This document shows, one piece after another, positions 1 to 9,007 of a DNA stretch of 64,000 nt. This stretch comes from Alsobacter soli. GTDB lineage: Bacteria; Pseudomonadota; Alphaproteobacteria; Rhizobiales; Beijerinckiaceae. The DNA lies in contig NZ_PVZS01000015.1 in assembly GCF_003004785.1 (NCBI RefSeq), positions 33,195 to 97,194 of the forward strand. The letters run 5' to 3'. Numbering within the stretch: the first letter of the stretch is position 1; the number at the start of each line of letters is the position of its first letter. The notes under the pieces are model-generated. The model did no database searches. It was given only the letters and a program-made list of their open reading frames with translations, and was not told where the DNA came from. Made by a program: the position numbers and the translations under genes.

Positions 1-3000
1 TCGACCAGTGGCGCCGGAAACGGTGGCGCGGCTGCGATCACGGCCTCGCAATGGGCGACCATCACGCAGGCGCCTGGGGATGCCAAGTCTCCGCTCATGT
101 CCAAAACCATGGCTCAGGCCATTCTGAGCAAGGTTGGCGATGTGCCCGTCGACCCGACGCCATCGACCAAAAGCCACGACAACTATATCGGCGCGCTCAG
201 GCTTATAGCCCGTGCGGCCCTGGGCGAGCTAACCGACATAGAGAAGAAAACGCTCGGCAAAAGCACAGCAATGGCGACGGCCCTTCGCTGGGCCGGTCAG
301 ATCGACAAGCTCGCCCGGAAGCTCGATTACGGAGATGGCATCGCTATCATCCGCAAAAATCAAAGCTCCACCTACGATACGGCGGCTCGCCTCGAGACGA
401 CGAAAGCAAGAGGCATTGAGCGCGCCTGGCTCGTGTATCTCCATGAGCCGGGCCTCGTGGACAAGGTGCTTCAGTCTCCAACCACGTATAGTGAACTGGC
501 TCCCGACCTCGCGGGAGTGCTGACCGACGCACAGGCGAAGACAATCATCGATGAGGCGACGGCAGCCCACAGGACGTTGAAGCTGGAGGCCAGCAACAAC
601 GAGGACCCGCTTTCCCACACATTGCTCCTTCTTGCCTATGTCCACACCAAAAAGGCCGTACCGGCGGCAGTCACGTCACTCGACAGCACCAGAATCTACC
701 AAAACGCCCAGTCGATCGTTGTGCAAGCCAAAGCGATGGCGACCCAATTCGCCGCAGGCCAGACAGGCTTGCAGGTCCTCGGAATGTTGGCTCCCGCGTT
801 CGGACAGGGCCTGAAGGCCAAGCTCGATCAAGAGTCGAGCACGCCGGTCTCGGATCTCTCGCTGTCGAAATCCAAGGTGGCTCTGGAGGGCGCGTTCGAC
901 ATTCTGATGAAGGACCGACGGGCGTTCGCCATGATCTCCGCGATCACGAATCGAGCGCCTCTCGATGTGCGATATGACGGAGATTATCTGCCGGTCAAAA
1001 TTCAGGAAGGGACGCTGACCGTCAGCCAGCTCATCGCGACGATTGACGCGAGCCCCGAGATTCTCCCTGGACAGCCCATCACAAAGGACGCCCTGAGAGC
1101 GATCGTGCGGGCCGTAGCCAGTTTGGCGCATGCGACAACCAATGTCGACGCCAAGCACATGGTCGTCGACTTCAAACTGACGAAGACGCTTCTGGACAAA
1201 GCCTTGCAGAACGGCAATCCCGGCGCGGCGGTCATCAAGGCGATGCTGGGGACATTCATGCCCAACCAGGAGCCGACCGTCTCGCAACTGCTGCAGCACT
1301 TCCTGTCCCCAATCACGATCAATCTCCAGCCGACTCAGGGCGTGGTAGCGAGCCCTTACGAAGGCGTTCTGCTGCCCTTCCATGCGCTACAGCAATTGCA
1401 GAAGGATTGGAGTCAGATCAAACATTCTGGCGACCGCGTCTCCAATGAGGAACTGTATTCCTTCATTGAATCGCGTAAAAGCACTTCCAACTACTACCAA
1501 TTCCTTTCTGCAAACCCAATCTTTCAGAAGATGATTTTCTGGTCCAAGAAAAAAGACGCGTCAGGGACCCATCTGACAAAACTTCTAAATGCAATGGAGC
1601 AGCGTATTAATAAGGAATTGTACGGAACCTTCAAGGGCAAGACGCTGATGCCGCAAAGCACAACGCGCGATGGCGCCCTTGCGGTGTGGATCTACAGCCC
1701 ATTCTTTTCGGTCCCTGGCCCTACAACGTCTGACAAGTGGATAGATACCTGGGACGATGACATCAAAGTCTACGAAACTCTCAGCAAGCAGAACATCGAC
1801 GAATTCCTCGCGGGATCGACATCGCTCCCCATCGGGATGAAAGAGACGATGCTCGAGTTGGAGGACTTGGGCACGATGGTTGGCCAAGTCGCGGATACGG
1901 GGCTGCCGGGCAACAGGAGCGGCGACGGCAAATACACGGTCGGGAATATCCGATTGGCGCTGTACAGTCGCATCGTCGATTCATCGACTCTGCCGGCCGG
2001 GAAGAAGAAGTCCTCAACGGAGACGGACGGTTCGGGTCAGGGCGCATCGGAGACGCTCACGCCTGAGCAAACCAGGGCGGCCATGGCCAAGACGTTGCTT
2101 CCGCAGATACCGACCCCCTTGGCCACGGCTCTCTCCAATCTCTATCCCAAATTATGGGATGCCTTGGCCGACGAGTCTCTCAAGCAAGATGACGCGCGGG
2201 AATTGCAAGTTTTGAAGCAGGCGGTTCAGGGAGTCTTCCCTGATCCAACAACGCAGCACGACGATTGCGTTCATCTCGCGAGAGTCATGCGGAACCTTAT
2301 GAGCGGCATCGGCATGGCAGAAGCAGGCAAATCGAAGGTTATCCGCGGGTTTGATCTCAAGGTCTTTACGAAGAAGGGTACTGGTGACGAGGCGGGTGAA
2401 ATCGCGAAAAACGCTCTCGAAGGGATCCTGGGCCAGCAAAATTATTCGCAGTGGCTGATGCAGTCGATCATCCCCAAGATGCGGAGTGAAGTCGTCAAGG
2501 TGCCTGGCCTCGAGGACCAGATCATGACTTACGCTTCATCCCTGGTGAGCCTGGAGAGCGTGAAGGCGCTGAGAGATCACGTCGCCAAGACGAAACAGGG
2601 CCAGCCCGATATGGACCAGGTCAAGGAGGGCATCCTGGCGCAACTGGCCTCGCTTCTGCCCGGGCTGAGCCCGGAGAAGGTCGACGCTCTGATGACGGAA
2701 CTGGCGACGAACATGACGCTGGCGACACAGCCGGATATCCAGAAGGACATTCAGACGCTGGTCGACCTCTATGGCAAGCTTCCAGAAGACGACGCAAGCT
2801 ATCGCGCTGTGGGAAAGACCCTCCTTGAGCAGCTCGGAATCAAGCTCACGCCCAAATTTCCGATGGATAAGCTCGGCATTTTCGCTCAACGAGCCGTACG
2901 TGCTTTATCCTCAACGCTACGCTTCCAGAATACGATCCAGGACCGCGATGACGAAGTCATGAAGGCGGTACTTACCGCGCTCGATGACATCATGGGCAAG

Positions 3001-4023
3001 AATGATGGCAAGTGGATAGTACCGGAGTCAACGGAAGGAGCTTGCTATTTGAAAGCAGCAAACGGCGAGTGGGTCCGAGTAGACCAACTTCCTCTGGAAG
3101 ACGCGAAGAAAGCCTACAAACAGCAGACAGGCTTGGAGTTCAAGGCCACCACCCAAAAGGAACTCGTTGCGGAAGTTACTAAAGCCTACAGGGGAGAATT
3201 TGGGACCACCATGAAAATGAAGGTCCGGCAAATGACCTTCGCATTCAAGGTGGGCGCCGTTCACATTACATCGTTTTTAGTTGGAACGGTCTTGACCGCT
3301 ATCGCCATGCGCATGAATCCTGGCAAGCAGTGGGATGACAAGGTGAAGTACGGACTTGGCTTCGTTATCGCCGGCATGGGATTGGGGGTAGGCCTAACCA
3401 AAGCTGGCTTCAACCTGAGACTCTTAAGCGCAGCGTCATCAGATATCGTGAAAAGTCTAGCGGACCTCACAAAAGTAGAGAAAGACCTGAAGACATTTGG
3501 ATCCTGGGGGGCGATTGGAACGCAGCTCGACAAGGTCGAATCCGTTTGCAGGATGATATCTGGCAGCCTGTATGTGGGATATGGGGCGGTCTCAATATAC
3601 AGCGTCATGAGTGGAAAGTATTTCAATTACGATCTTCAGCTGGTGGACGGGCTCGTCAATTTCCTTGGTGGAGTCCTGCCCTTCTTCGAAGGCATGGCGC
3701 AATGGGGCAAATGGAAGGTCGCCGCCGTAGGCGTGGAAGCTCTGGGCACAACTTTTAAGTCGAGGGCATTCCAATTGGGAGCAAAGCTTTATTCAATGAA
3801 AATGCCTTTCACATTTAGCGGGATGGCGTTCGGTATGGGCGCCGCCATTACCTCTGCCGCTATCCTAGGATATGCCTTGGCTGCATATAGCAGCCAAGAG
3901 ACGAAGAAGAATAAGGCGAAGGCATATTTCAAGAAAGTTATGAACGCACATCTTGGAAAGTACTGGGGTAATCTCGATTACTGGCAAGCGCAAGATCGGG
4001 AACAAATTGGCTATACTGTCTGA
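1..4023 (+). CDS. Very large T3SS-linked protein of unknown function with C-terminal hydrophobic segments (5' end outside window)
   Basis: The frame is open from base 1 with no stop. The first in-window ATG (97) has no convincing ribosome site and is preceded by Ser/Thr/Gly/Ala-rich codons, so the gene probably starts upstream. About 1,340 codons are visible. No known enzyme motif was recognised. Most of the protein reads as soluble and helical. The last quarter has several hydrophobic stretches, at about 3244-3309, 3349-3396, 3559-3615 and 3823-3888, which could insert into a membrane. Base composition is visibly less GC-rich (many AAA, GAA, ATT codons) than the sct genes or the rest of the window. 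Placed just before a T3SS operon and followed by its own terminator, it may be a secreted translocator or a large effector. That role is inferred from context and from the hydrophobic tail only. Confidence 0.7.
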   Translation, partial: STSGAGNGGAAAITASQWATITQAPGDAKSPLMSKTMAQAILSKVGDVPVDPTPSTKSHDNYIGALRLIARAALGELTDIEKKTLGKSTAMATALRWAGQIDKLARKLDYGDGIAIIRKNQSSTYDTAARLETTKARGIERAWLVYLHEPGLVDKVLQSPTTYSELAPDLAGVLTDAQAKTIIDEATAAHRTLKLEASNNEDPLSHTLLLLAYVHTKKAVPAAVTSLDSTRIYQNAQSIVVQAKAMATQFAAGQTGLQVLGMLAPAFGQGLKAKLDQESSTPVSDLSLSKSKVALEGAFDILMKDRRAFAMISAITNRAPLDVRYDGDYLPVKIQEGTLTVSQLIATIDASPEILPGQPITKDALRAIVRAVASLAHATTNVDAKHMVVDFKLTKTLLDKALQNGNPGAAVIKAMLGTFMPNQEPTVSQLLQHFLSPITINLQPTQGVVASPYEGVLLPFHALQQLQKDWSQIKHSGDRVSNEELYSFIESRKSTSNYYQFLSANPIFQKMIFWSKKKDASGTHLTKLLNAMEQRINKELYGTFKGKTLMPQSTTRDGALAVWIYSPFFSVPGPTTSDKWIDTWDDDIKVYETLSKQNIDEFLAGSTSLPIGMKETMLELEDLGTMVGQVADTGLPGNRSGDGKYTVGNIRLALYSRIVDSSTLPAGKKKSSTETDGSGQGASETLTPEQTRAAMAKTLLPQIPTPLATALSNLYPKLWDALADESLKQDDARELQVLKQAVQGVFPDPTTQHDDCVHLARVMRNLMSGIGMAEAGKSKVIRGFDLKVFTKKGTGDEAGEIAKNALEGILGQQNYSQWLMQSIIPKMRSEVVKVPGLEDQIMTYASSLVSLESVKALRDHVAKTKQGQPDMDQVKEGILAQLASLLPGLSPEKVDALMTELATNMTLATQPDIQKDIQTLVDLYGKLPEDDASYRAVGKTLLEQLGIKLTPKFPMDKLGIFAQRAVRALSSTLRFQNTIQDRDDEVMKAVLTALDDIMGKNDGKWIVPESTEGACYLKAANGEWVRVDQLPLEDAKKAYKQQTGLEFKATTQKELVAEVTKAYRGEFGTTMKMKVRQMTFAFKVGAVHITSFLVGTVLTAIAMRMNPGKQWDDKVKYGLGFVIAGMGLGVGLTKAGFNLRLLSAASSDIVKSLADLTKVEKDLKTFGSWGAIGTQLDKVESVCRMISGSLYVGYGAVSIYSVMSGKYFNYDLQLVDGLVNFLGGVLPFFEGMAQWGKWKVAAVGVEALGTTFKSRAFQLGAKLYSMKMPFTFSGMAFGMGAAITSAAILGYALAAYSSQETKKNKAKAYFKKVMNAHLGKYWGNLDYWQAQDREQIGYTV

Positions 4024-4190
4024 GCAGAGCAGGCACGCGTACTGCGCGCCTGCAGCCGTATGATCAGTCACGCGCCGCAAAAGCGTCTGGTGAGGGCGCG
4101 CGGCCGTGACGCACGGGTATGCTGCCATCACGGCTTTGCAGCGCCCCCCCACGACAAGCAAAGCTTTGGCGCTCAGGGAGAAACTCGCTT

Positions 4191-4224
4191 CGCCCCCGCC
4201 CGGGTTCACCGGGCGGGGCGTTTT
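4191..4224 (+). terminator. Rho-independent terminator after the large protein gene
   Basis: A 12-pair GC-rich stem (arm CGCCCCGCCCGG with one extra C, against CCGGGCGGGGCG) closes a short loop and is followed at once by TTTT. It lies about 170 bases past the stop at 4023 and would separate that gene from the sct operon. Confidence 0.75.
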
Positions 4225-4474
4225 CCGTTCGGCAAGACGCGCCGGGCTGAATGCCTCGGGCAGGTCGCTGCCCGCTGCCGAACAGCAGGCCGGGCACGTC
4301 ATGCGCCTGCAGCAGGTTGGACTCTCAAGCAGGCGTTGCTCCCCGCCCATGCCAACAACACGCGCTCGCCTCTCTCGGCCGTTGCTTCCCGAGGCGGCCC
4401 AATCGCGCTCGATGCTTCTCCGGGGAGCGCTTCCCAGCCGCTCCGGCCCCGTTAGCCATGAATGCGAGCGTGAC

Positions 4475-4501
4475 TTAACATTCGGTTATTTTTTTTATAC
4501 C
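4475..4501 (+). promoter_or_regulatory. Possible promoter of the T3SS operon
   Basis: TTAACA (4475-4480, five of six to the -35 consensus) and TATACC (4496-4501) are separated by a T-rich 15-base spacer. This is the most AT-rich stretch before the operon, 44 bases from the first start codon. The short spacer makes the call weak. No tts box or HrpL box was recognised. Confidence 0.3.
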
Positions 4502-4544
4502 TCTTTTCAAGTCGGAGCGTTTACCGACTGTTAAGGAGGAAAGC

Positions 4545-4766
4545 ATGGGTACAGCAGCTGTTGGAACGCCAGCCACGACCACCACTGGCGGTGGATCGAG
4601 CACTACCCCTTCCACTGGGGCTTCTGAAGTCGCACAGGCTCTGGCGCAAAAGCAGCAGTCAGATGAAAGCGACGCAAATCAGAAGCAAATGGGCCTCATA
4701 GCATCTGCCATCTCCATTAATGGCAAGATTACACAGGCTTTTTTGAGCGTCACGAGAGCTCAGTGA
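4545..4766 (+). CDS. Small Ser/Thr/Gly-rich protein, candidate T3SS needle or pilus subunit
   Basis: A 73-residue protein with an excellent ribosome site (AAGGAGG, 4533-4539). Residues 1-27 are Gly/Ala/Ser/Thr/Pro-rich and probably disordered. The rest looks like an amphipathic helix ending in a hydrophobic patch (GLIASAISINGKITQAFL). It has no signal peptide or cysteine. Size and layout fit the small, poorly conserved extracellular filament subunits of T3SSs (SctF needle proteins, NopA/HrpA pilins), which also need a polymerising C-terminal helix. It is the first gene of the operon, and no other needle candidate is in the window. The assignment rests on size, composition and position, not on clear homology. 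Confidence 0.5.
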   Translation: MGTAAVGTPATTTTGGGSSTTPSTGASEVAQALAQKQQSDESDANQKQMGLIASAISINGKITQAFLSVTRAQ

Positions 4767-4805
4767 TTTAGTCTACACTTGTCTCGCCGCACGCGGAGGT
4801 TGCGT

Positions 4806-6761
4806 ATGATTGCAAGCTTACAATCTTTCATTCGCAACTCTGCCGGTCGAGACTTTGCATTCATCGCGGCGACGCTTGTCGTCGCCGCGATGATGGTCGT
4901 TCCTGTCCGGCCGGGAATGCTGGACGTCCTTATCGCCGTGAACATCCTTGCCGGGTTCGCCCTCGTCGTCTTCGTGGCCCTGGCGGCTCGCACCGGCGAT
5001 CTGCTCACGTTTCCGGTCGTTCTCCTGGTGACGACCGTTTTCCGCCTCGCGCTCAGCGTCGCGACGTCGAGGGCGATCCTGACGAACGGCCAGGCCGGCG
5101 AGATCGTGCACGGCTTCGGCTCGCTGGTCATCCGCAACAACATCACGGCAGGCCTGGTCGTCTTCTTCGTGGTGGCGATCGTCCAGTTCATCGTGGTGAC
5201 GAAAGGCGCGGAGCGCATCGCCGAGGTCGCGGCGCGTTTCGCGCTGGACGCCATGCCCGGGCGGCAGATGTCGATCGAGGCCGACGTCAAGGCGGGCGAC
5301 ATGAGCCGCCAGGACGCCAAGCTCGCGCGAGACGCCTTGCGCAAGGAAAACAATCTTCTCGGCGCCATGGATGGAGCCATGCGCTTCGTGAAGGGCGACA
5401 GCATCGCCACGATGGTGATGATCTTCGTGAACCTGCTCGGCGGGGCCATCATCGGCACGATGCAGAAGGGCCTCGGCTTCGGCGACGCCATCGGCCGCTA
5501 CGCCATCCTGAGCGTCGGCGACGCGCTTGTCGCGCAGGTTCCGTCGCTGCTGTCGGCTGTGGCAGCCGGCATCCTGCTCTCGAGCGTCAGCAGCGCCGGC
5601 TCACAGGCGGTCGGCTCCTCGATCATCCAGGAGCTCGCGCGCGACAAACGCATGTTCGGGGCTCTCGGGGCCGCGGCCCTGGCTTTGACGCTGTTTCCAG
5701 GGTTCCCGGCGCCCGTGTCGCTCGGACTGGGCGCGCTCCTGCTGCTCCCCCTGATTGTCGCCGAGATCAAGCGCAAAGCCGCTGCAAAGGACACGTCGTC
5801 CGGCGAGGATGATTACGCTGCCACCACGAACCTCGGCGAGCCCCAGCAATTGCTCCACGCCACCGTGTACGATCCCTATGTGTTCGCCGGCCATCCGTCC
5901 GACCTGAACCGGTTGGAGCGTGATGGCCTCGCCAATCTCATGACCGAAACGATCACCAGAGTAGTCGCGGAAATTGGATTCCCCTGCCCCATTTTTGGCA
6001 TTCGCGCGGACCCGGGTTTGCCCGCTGGAGAGATCCGCATCGAGATCGAAGGAGTGCACATTCGGACCGTCAAGCTGCCGTCGGAAGACGCCGCACCCTA
6101 CGTCGCAAGCGAACTTGGCCGCGCGATCGCTGTCGAGTATCCGCGCCGACTTCATGCGGACGACGTGACGGATTGGGTCAAGAAAATGGAGCCGCGTTAT
6201 CCGTCGCTGGCCGCCGAAGCCATGAAGCACGAGAAGGCGCAAGTCGCCGCGTTGATGCGCAAGCTTCTCCTTGGCGGCGTTTCTCTCGCATATGGTCGGC
6301 CTATCCTCGAGGAACTCGTGGCTACCCCCTCCCTGGAGGGGGACGACATGGCGCAGGTCGAAAGGCGCATTCGCCAGCGGCTTTCAACCCAGATCGCTAC
6401 GAGGCAGTGCGATGCGACCGGCACTCTCCACGCTTTGCATCTCGACGAAGCCGCGATCGCGCTTCTGGAAGCTCAGGCGGAAGTCTCTCCCGCGGTCAGC
6501 GATATCATCGCGGCGGACGAAGAACTCCGTCGGCTTGCTGCGGATATTAGGGGGTGGCGCGCTGCGCACGCGGATCTCGAAAAGGTCTGCATGGTTGTTC
6601 CCGAAAACATCCGAGGTTTCGCGGCTACGCTTGTGCAGGACGCGGCCATTGATCTTCCAGTGTTGTCCACATTGGAGGCTGCCGCCGCGAAGTCGATGAA
6701 AGTCCATGCTAAATTGGGGCTCTCCGCCGGCGAACAATCAATCGGGCGATTCAATCACTGA
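4806..6761 (+). CDS. sctV: SctV, T3SS export gate protein (FHIPEP/FlhA family)
   Basis: A 651-residue export-gate subunit. SctV forms a nonameric ring in the inner membrane whose cytosolic domain receives chaperone-substrate complexes. Residues 1 to about 320 hold the multi-pass membrane domain, with conserved family blocks such as RPGMLDVLIAVNI, TFPVVLLVTTVFRLALSVA and VPSLLSAVAAGILLSS. The remainder is the cytosolic domain, ending in a typical FAATLVQDA stretch. The ATG at 4806 was preferred over the TTG at 4779 because GGAGG lies six bases upstream of it. It sits 39 bases after the small candidate subunit and leads the core sct genes. Confidence 0.95.
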   Translation: MIASLQSFIRNSAGRDFAFIAATLVVAAMMVVPVRPGMLDVLIAVNILAGFALVVFVALAARTGDLLTFPVVLLVTTVFRLALSVATSRAILTNGQAGEIVHGFGSLVIRNNITAGLVVFFVVAIVQFIVVTKGAERIAEVAARFALDAMPGRQMSIEADVKAGDMSRQDAKLARDALRKENNLLGAMDGAMRFVKGDSIATMVMIFVNLLGGAIIGTMQKGLGFGDAIGRYAILSVGDALVAQVPSLLSAVAAGILLSSVSSAGSQAVGSSIIQELARDKRMFGALGAAALALTLFPGFPAPVSLGLGALLLLPLIVAEIKRKAAAKDTSSGEDDYAATTNLGEPQQLLHATVYDPYVFAGHPSDLNRLERDGLANLMTETITRVVAEIGFPCPIFGIRADPGLPAGEIRIEIEGVHIRTVKLPSEDAAPYVASELGRAIAVEYPRRLHADDVTDWVKKMEPRYPSLAAEAMKHEKAQVAALMRKLLLGGVSLAYGRPILEELVATPSLEGDDMAQVERRIRQRLSTQIATRQCDATGTLHALHLDEAAIALLEAQAEVSPAVSDIIAADEELRRLAADIRGWRAAHADLEKVCMVVPENIRGFAATLVQDAAIDLPVLSTLEAAAAKSMKVHAKLGLSAGEQSIGRFNH

Positions 6762-6784
6762 TCTTAAGCGAAATGTGGTGCGTC

Positions 6785-7081
6785 ATGAGTAACGATATTT
6801 CAATTCTAGAGGCCCTGAAGCCCCTTTCGAGCGCCATCGACGCTGGTCTTAACGTGGACCTATCCACAGGAGACCTATTCCGGCGGTCGGCTCCATCGGC
6901 CAGCACAAACCAGGATGATCTTGGAGAGGCGGCGGTAAAGCGCGCAATGGCCCTGCAAGACGTGAACGTGGCCGCCAACAAGCTGACGATTGGCCTTAAT
7001 ACTGCGAGCGTTTTCATCACCGGCCTCAAGAAGGTGACCGAGGGCTTGCGGACGCTGCAATCAGGCGGCGGCGGCGGCTAA
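6785..7081 (+). CDS. sctI: Candidate SctI inner rod protein
   Basis: A 98-residue protein directly before the SctJ lipoprotein, the usual place of the inner-rod gene (sctI, called nolB in rhizobia). The C-terminal half reads as one amphipathic helix (TIGLNTASVFITGLKKVTEG), the region that packs in the rod of known SctI proteins, followed by an unusual Gly run at the very end. There is no signal peptide. The start is uncertain: an in-frame ATG at 6773 would add four residues, and neither has a strong ribosome site. The family is too divergent for certainty, and the call leans on position and helix pattern. Confidence 0.6.
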   Translation: MSNDISILEALKPLSSAIDAGLNVDLSTGDLFRRSAPSASTNQDDLGEAAVKRAMALQDVNVAANKLTIGLNTASVFITGLKKVTEGLRTLQSGGGGG

Positions 7082-7108
7082 GCCTGCGTCGAAGCGATGG
7101 AGGGGAGC

Positions 7109-7840
7109 ATGAAGAGTCTGTTCAAAGCAGTCACGCTGTCCGCCGCCTTGATGCTGGCGGGGTGCAGCGAAAAGGAACTCTACAGGAACCTGTCGCAACA
7201 GGAGGCCAACGAACTGGTCGCCGCCCTCAATGCCGCCGGCATCCAGGCGGAGCGCGAGGTTGCCGAGGGGGACCTCTACAAGGTGCTCGTTCCCGGCTCG
7301 TCCTTGCCGCAAGCAGCGGCGACCGCGACGGCTCTGGGGTTGCCGGCCAATCAGTACAAGTCCGTGGACGACCTGTTCCCCACCGGCAAGCTGGTCATGA
7401 GTCCGGCCGAGACGCGAGCTCGCCTGGCCTACGCGACAAGCCAAGAGCTCGGGCGCTCGATCTCGTCGCTCGACGGGGTCCTCCTCGCACGGGTGCATGT
7501 CGTCACCCCAGACCAGGATCTGCGCGGCCAGCCCATCGGAAAGCCGTCCGCCTCCGCCCTCATCAAGCACAGGGCGGGAGCGGACCAGGTGCTGCTCACG
7601 GCGCAGGCCAAGGCGATCATCGGCAAGGCTTTGGCCGGCCTCGCCAATGAAGACGTCGCCGTGGTGCTGGTCGAGGCGCAGCCGCTTGCGTCGTTGGGCC
7701 AAGGCGCCGCCCAGGCCCCGTCGGCCTTCGATTCCTCCCCGGAGCGCATCGGGTCCGGCATGCTGTTCGCCGCTTGCGCCGCCGGCCTCGCCTTCTCGGC
7801 GCTCCGCCTGAGACGTTCCGACAAGGACGCGAAGATCTGA
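7109..7840 (+). CDS. sctJ: SctJ, inner-membrane ring lipoprotein (YscJ/HrcJ/RhcJ family)
   Basis: A 243-residue lipoprotein that builds a periplasmic ring of the T3SS basal body. It has a short signal with lipobox LAGC (Cys19), then the family's opening motif ELYRNLSQQEANELVAAL and two ring-building domains. A C-terminal membrane segment follows at about residues 214-235. The ATG at 7109 follows GGAGGGG and is preferred to the ATG at 7097, which would put that Shine-Dalgarno inside the coding sequence. Its stop overlaps the start of the next gene (TGATG), indicating translational coupling. Confidence 0.95.
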   Translation: MKSLFKAVTLSAALMLAGCSEKELYRNLSQQEANELVAALNAAGIQAEREVAEGDLYKVLVPGSSLPQAAATATALGLPANQYKSVDDLFPTGKLVMSPAETRARLAYATSQELGRSISSLDGVLLARVHVVTPDQDLRGQPIGKPSASALIKHRAGADQVLLTAQAKAIIGKALAGLANEDVAVVLVEAQPLASLGQGAAQAPSAFDSSPERIGSGMLFAACAAGLAFSALRLRRSDKDAKI

Positions 7841-8451
7841 TGGTCCTTCCGCTCCCCATTCGAAAGGTCCAACGGCGCCGTGAAGCCTGGCGGCGATTGC
7901 AGGAGACGAAGCACGCTCCGGACGGCGGCGGGCTTGGCGTGCTCGCCCACTCGAAGGCGCCTGGGGACGCCCTCCGCATCTTCGCAGGGCGCCATGGCCT
8001 CGTGGATCCCGCGTCGCTCTCCGAGATGGCCGGCGAGATGCTGTTCGGGCCTCCCGCCGTCCGGCGGCAGTTGGCGACAGCCATCGGCCTCGGCGTTCTG
8101 GCCAAGGCGCTTCCGTTGTTTCTGACCCGGGAGGCGCGGACCGCGCTGGAGGGGGAATACGGCGCCTTCGCGCTGTCCTTTGCTCTCTCGCGGGCCTCGG
8201 ACGCGCCGACATTTCGCGACGTGGGGCTGAGCCCGGCCCAGGCCCTCGCGACCGGCGAAGCATGCCTGGCCAAGTTCCTCCACGAGCGGGAGCCCAGCGC
8301 ATTGGCATGGTTCGACCTCGTCTGCGCCAAGGGGGGCTCAGCTCTCCTGACTCCCTTGCGCCATGGCGCGCAAGTCGTTGAACTGGCGTGGCGCTCGTGG
8401 CGGGACCAGCAAGGCCCGGCGAGCATCCCCGCAGCGAGCGCGAGGGCCTGA
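7840..8451 (+). CDS. sctK: SctK/NolU-like T3SS accessory protein
   Basis: A 203-residue soluble protein, between sctJ and sctL exactly where sctK (nolU in rhizobia) sits. SctK links the cytosolic sorting platform (SctQ-SctL-SctN) to the inner-membrane ring. The family is weakly conserved and the sequence has no diagnostic motif that can be read by eye, so synteny is the main evidence. The ATG at 7840 overlaps the sctJ stop and was chosen over an upstream in-frame codon inside sctJ. Confidence 0.7.
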   Translation: MVLPLPIRKVQRRREAWRRLQETKHAPDGGGLGVLAHSKAPGDALRIFAGRHGLVDPASLSEMAGEMLFGPPAVRRQLATAIGLGVLAKALPLFLTREARTALEGEYGAFALSFALSRASDAPTFRDVGLSPAQALATGEACLAKFLHEREPSALAWFDLVCAKGGSALLTPLRHGAQVVELAWRSWRDQQGPASIPAASARA

Positions 8452-8452
8452 C

Positions 8453-9007
8453 ATGGGCGTTATCCGAAAGGCCAATGTCGCGCTCCTGGACGAGGCGTCG
8501 CATCGGAAACAGCGGGAGGAAGAAGCGGCCGCGGCAGTGAACGCCTCCCTCGAAGAGGAGCGCGAGCGGGCGCGCCGCGAGGGATTCGAGTCAGGCCTGG
8601 CCGACTGTCGCGAGCTGTTTCTCAGCGAGTTGCAGGGACTGGCTTTTGAGATCGAATCGGCCAGCAACGGCCTCAGAGACACAGTTCTTCAGCTCGTGAC
8701 GCAGGCTCTGCGCAAGATCGTTGGGTCGCCCCCTCCTGAGCTGGTGAACTCGGCAGTTGAAGCCGCGGTTCGAGAGCTAGGGCATGGAGAGCGGACGGCG
8801 ATCACTGTTTCAAAGGAGCGGCATTCCGCCGTACAGGCTGCGTTCGCCGGCCGGGATGATGTCGTCGTCCAAGTCGATGATTGGCTGTCCGGCGACGACA
8901 TGATCCTGAGCACGCCCTTCGGGCGCCACTTCGTTGGACTCAGCCAACAGATCGAGCGGGTGATCGAGCAGATCGGCGGTCCGGCGCGACATGGCGAGGC
9001 CTCGTGA
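8453..9007 (+). CDS. sctL: SctL, T3SS ATPase stator (NolV/HrpE/FliH family)
   Basis: A 184-residue protein with the FliH/SctL layout: a charged, Ala/Glu-rich coiled coil (residues about 18-45), then a globular C-terminal part resembling the stator domain (TLQ-type helix, VEAAVRELGHGERTAITVSK). It tethers the SctN ATPase to the SctQ sorting platform and restrains it. The ATG at 8453 lies one base after the sctK stop, and the end overlaps the sctN GTG start by four bases, so the three genes are probably co-translated. Confidence 0.85.
   Translation: MGVIRKANVALLDEASHRKQREEEAAAAVNASLEEERERARREGFESGLADCRELFLSELQGLAFEIESASNGLRDTVLQLVTQALRKIVGSPPPELVNSAVEAAVRELGHGERTAITVSKERHSAVQAAFAGRDDVVVQVDDWLSGDDMILSTPFGRHFVGLSQQIERVIEQIGGPARHGEAS

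Larger units (their letters stand above)
4024..4544. other. Intergenic gap between the large protein gene and the T3SS operon
   Basis: About 520 bases without a convincing gene. Short open frames exist but overlap one another on both strands and lack ribosome sites or recognisable products. The gap holds the terminator near 4191-4224 and, at its right end, an AT-rich stretch with a possible promoter and a short inverted repeat (GTCGG...CCGAC near 4512-4530) directly before the first operon gene. Confidence 0.5.

Noticed and set aside
4060..4534. Overlapping short open frames in the gap before the T3SS operon
   Set aside because: Several frames on both strands cover the same GC-rich DNA and none has a ribosome site or recognisable product. 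The GC bias alone explains them.
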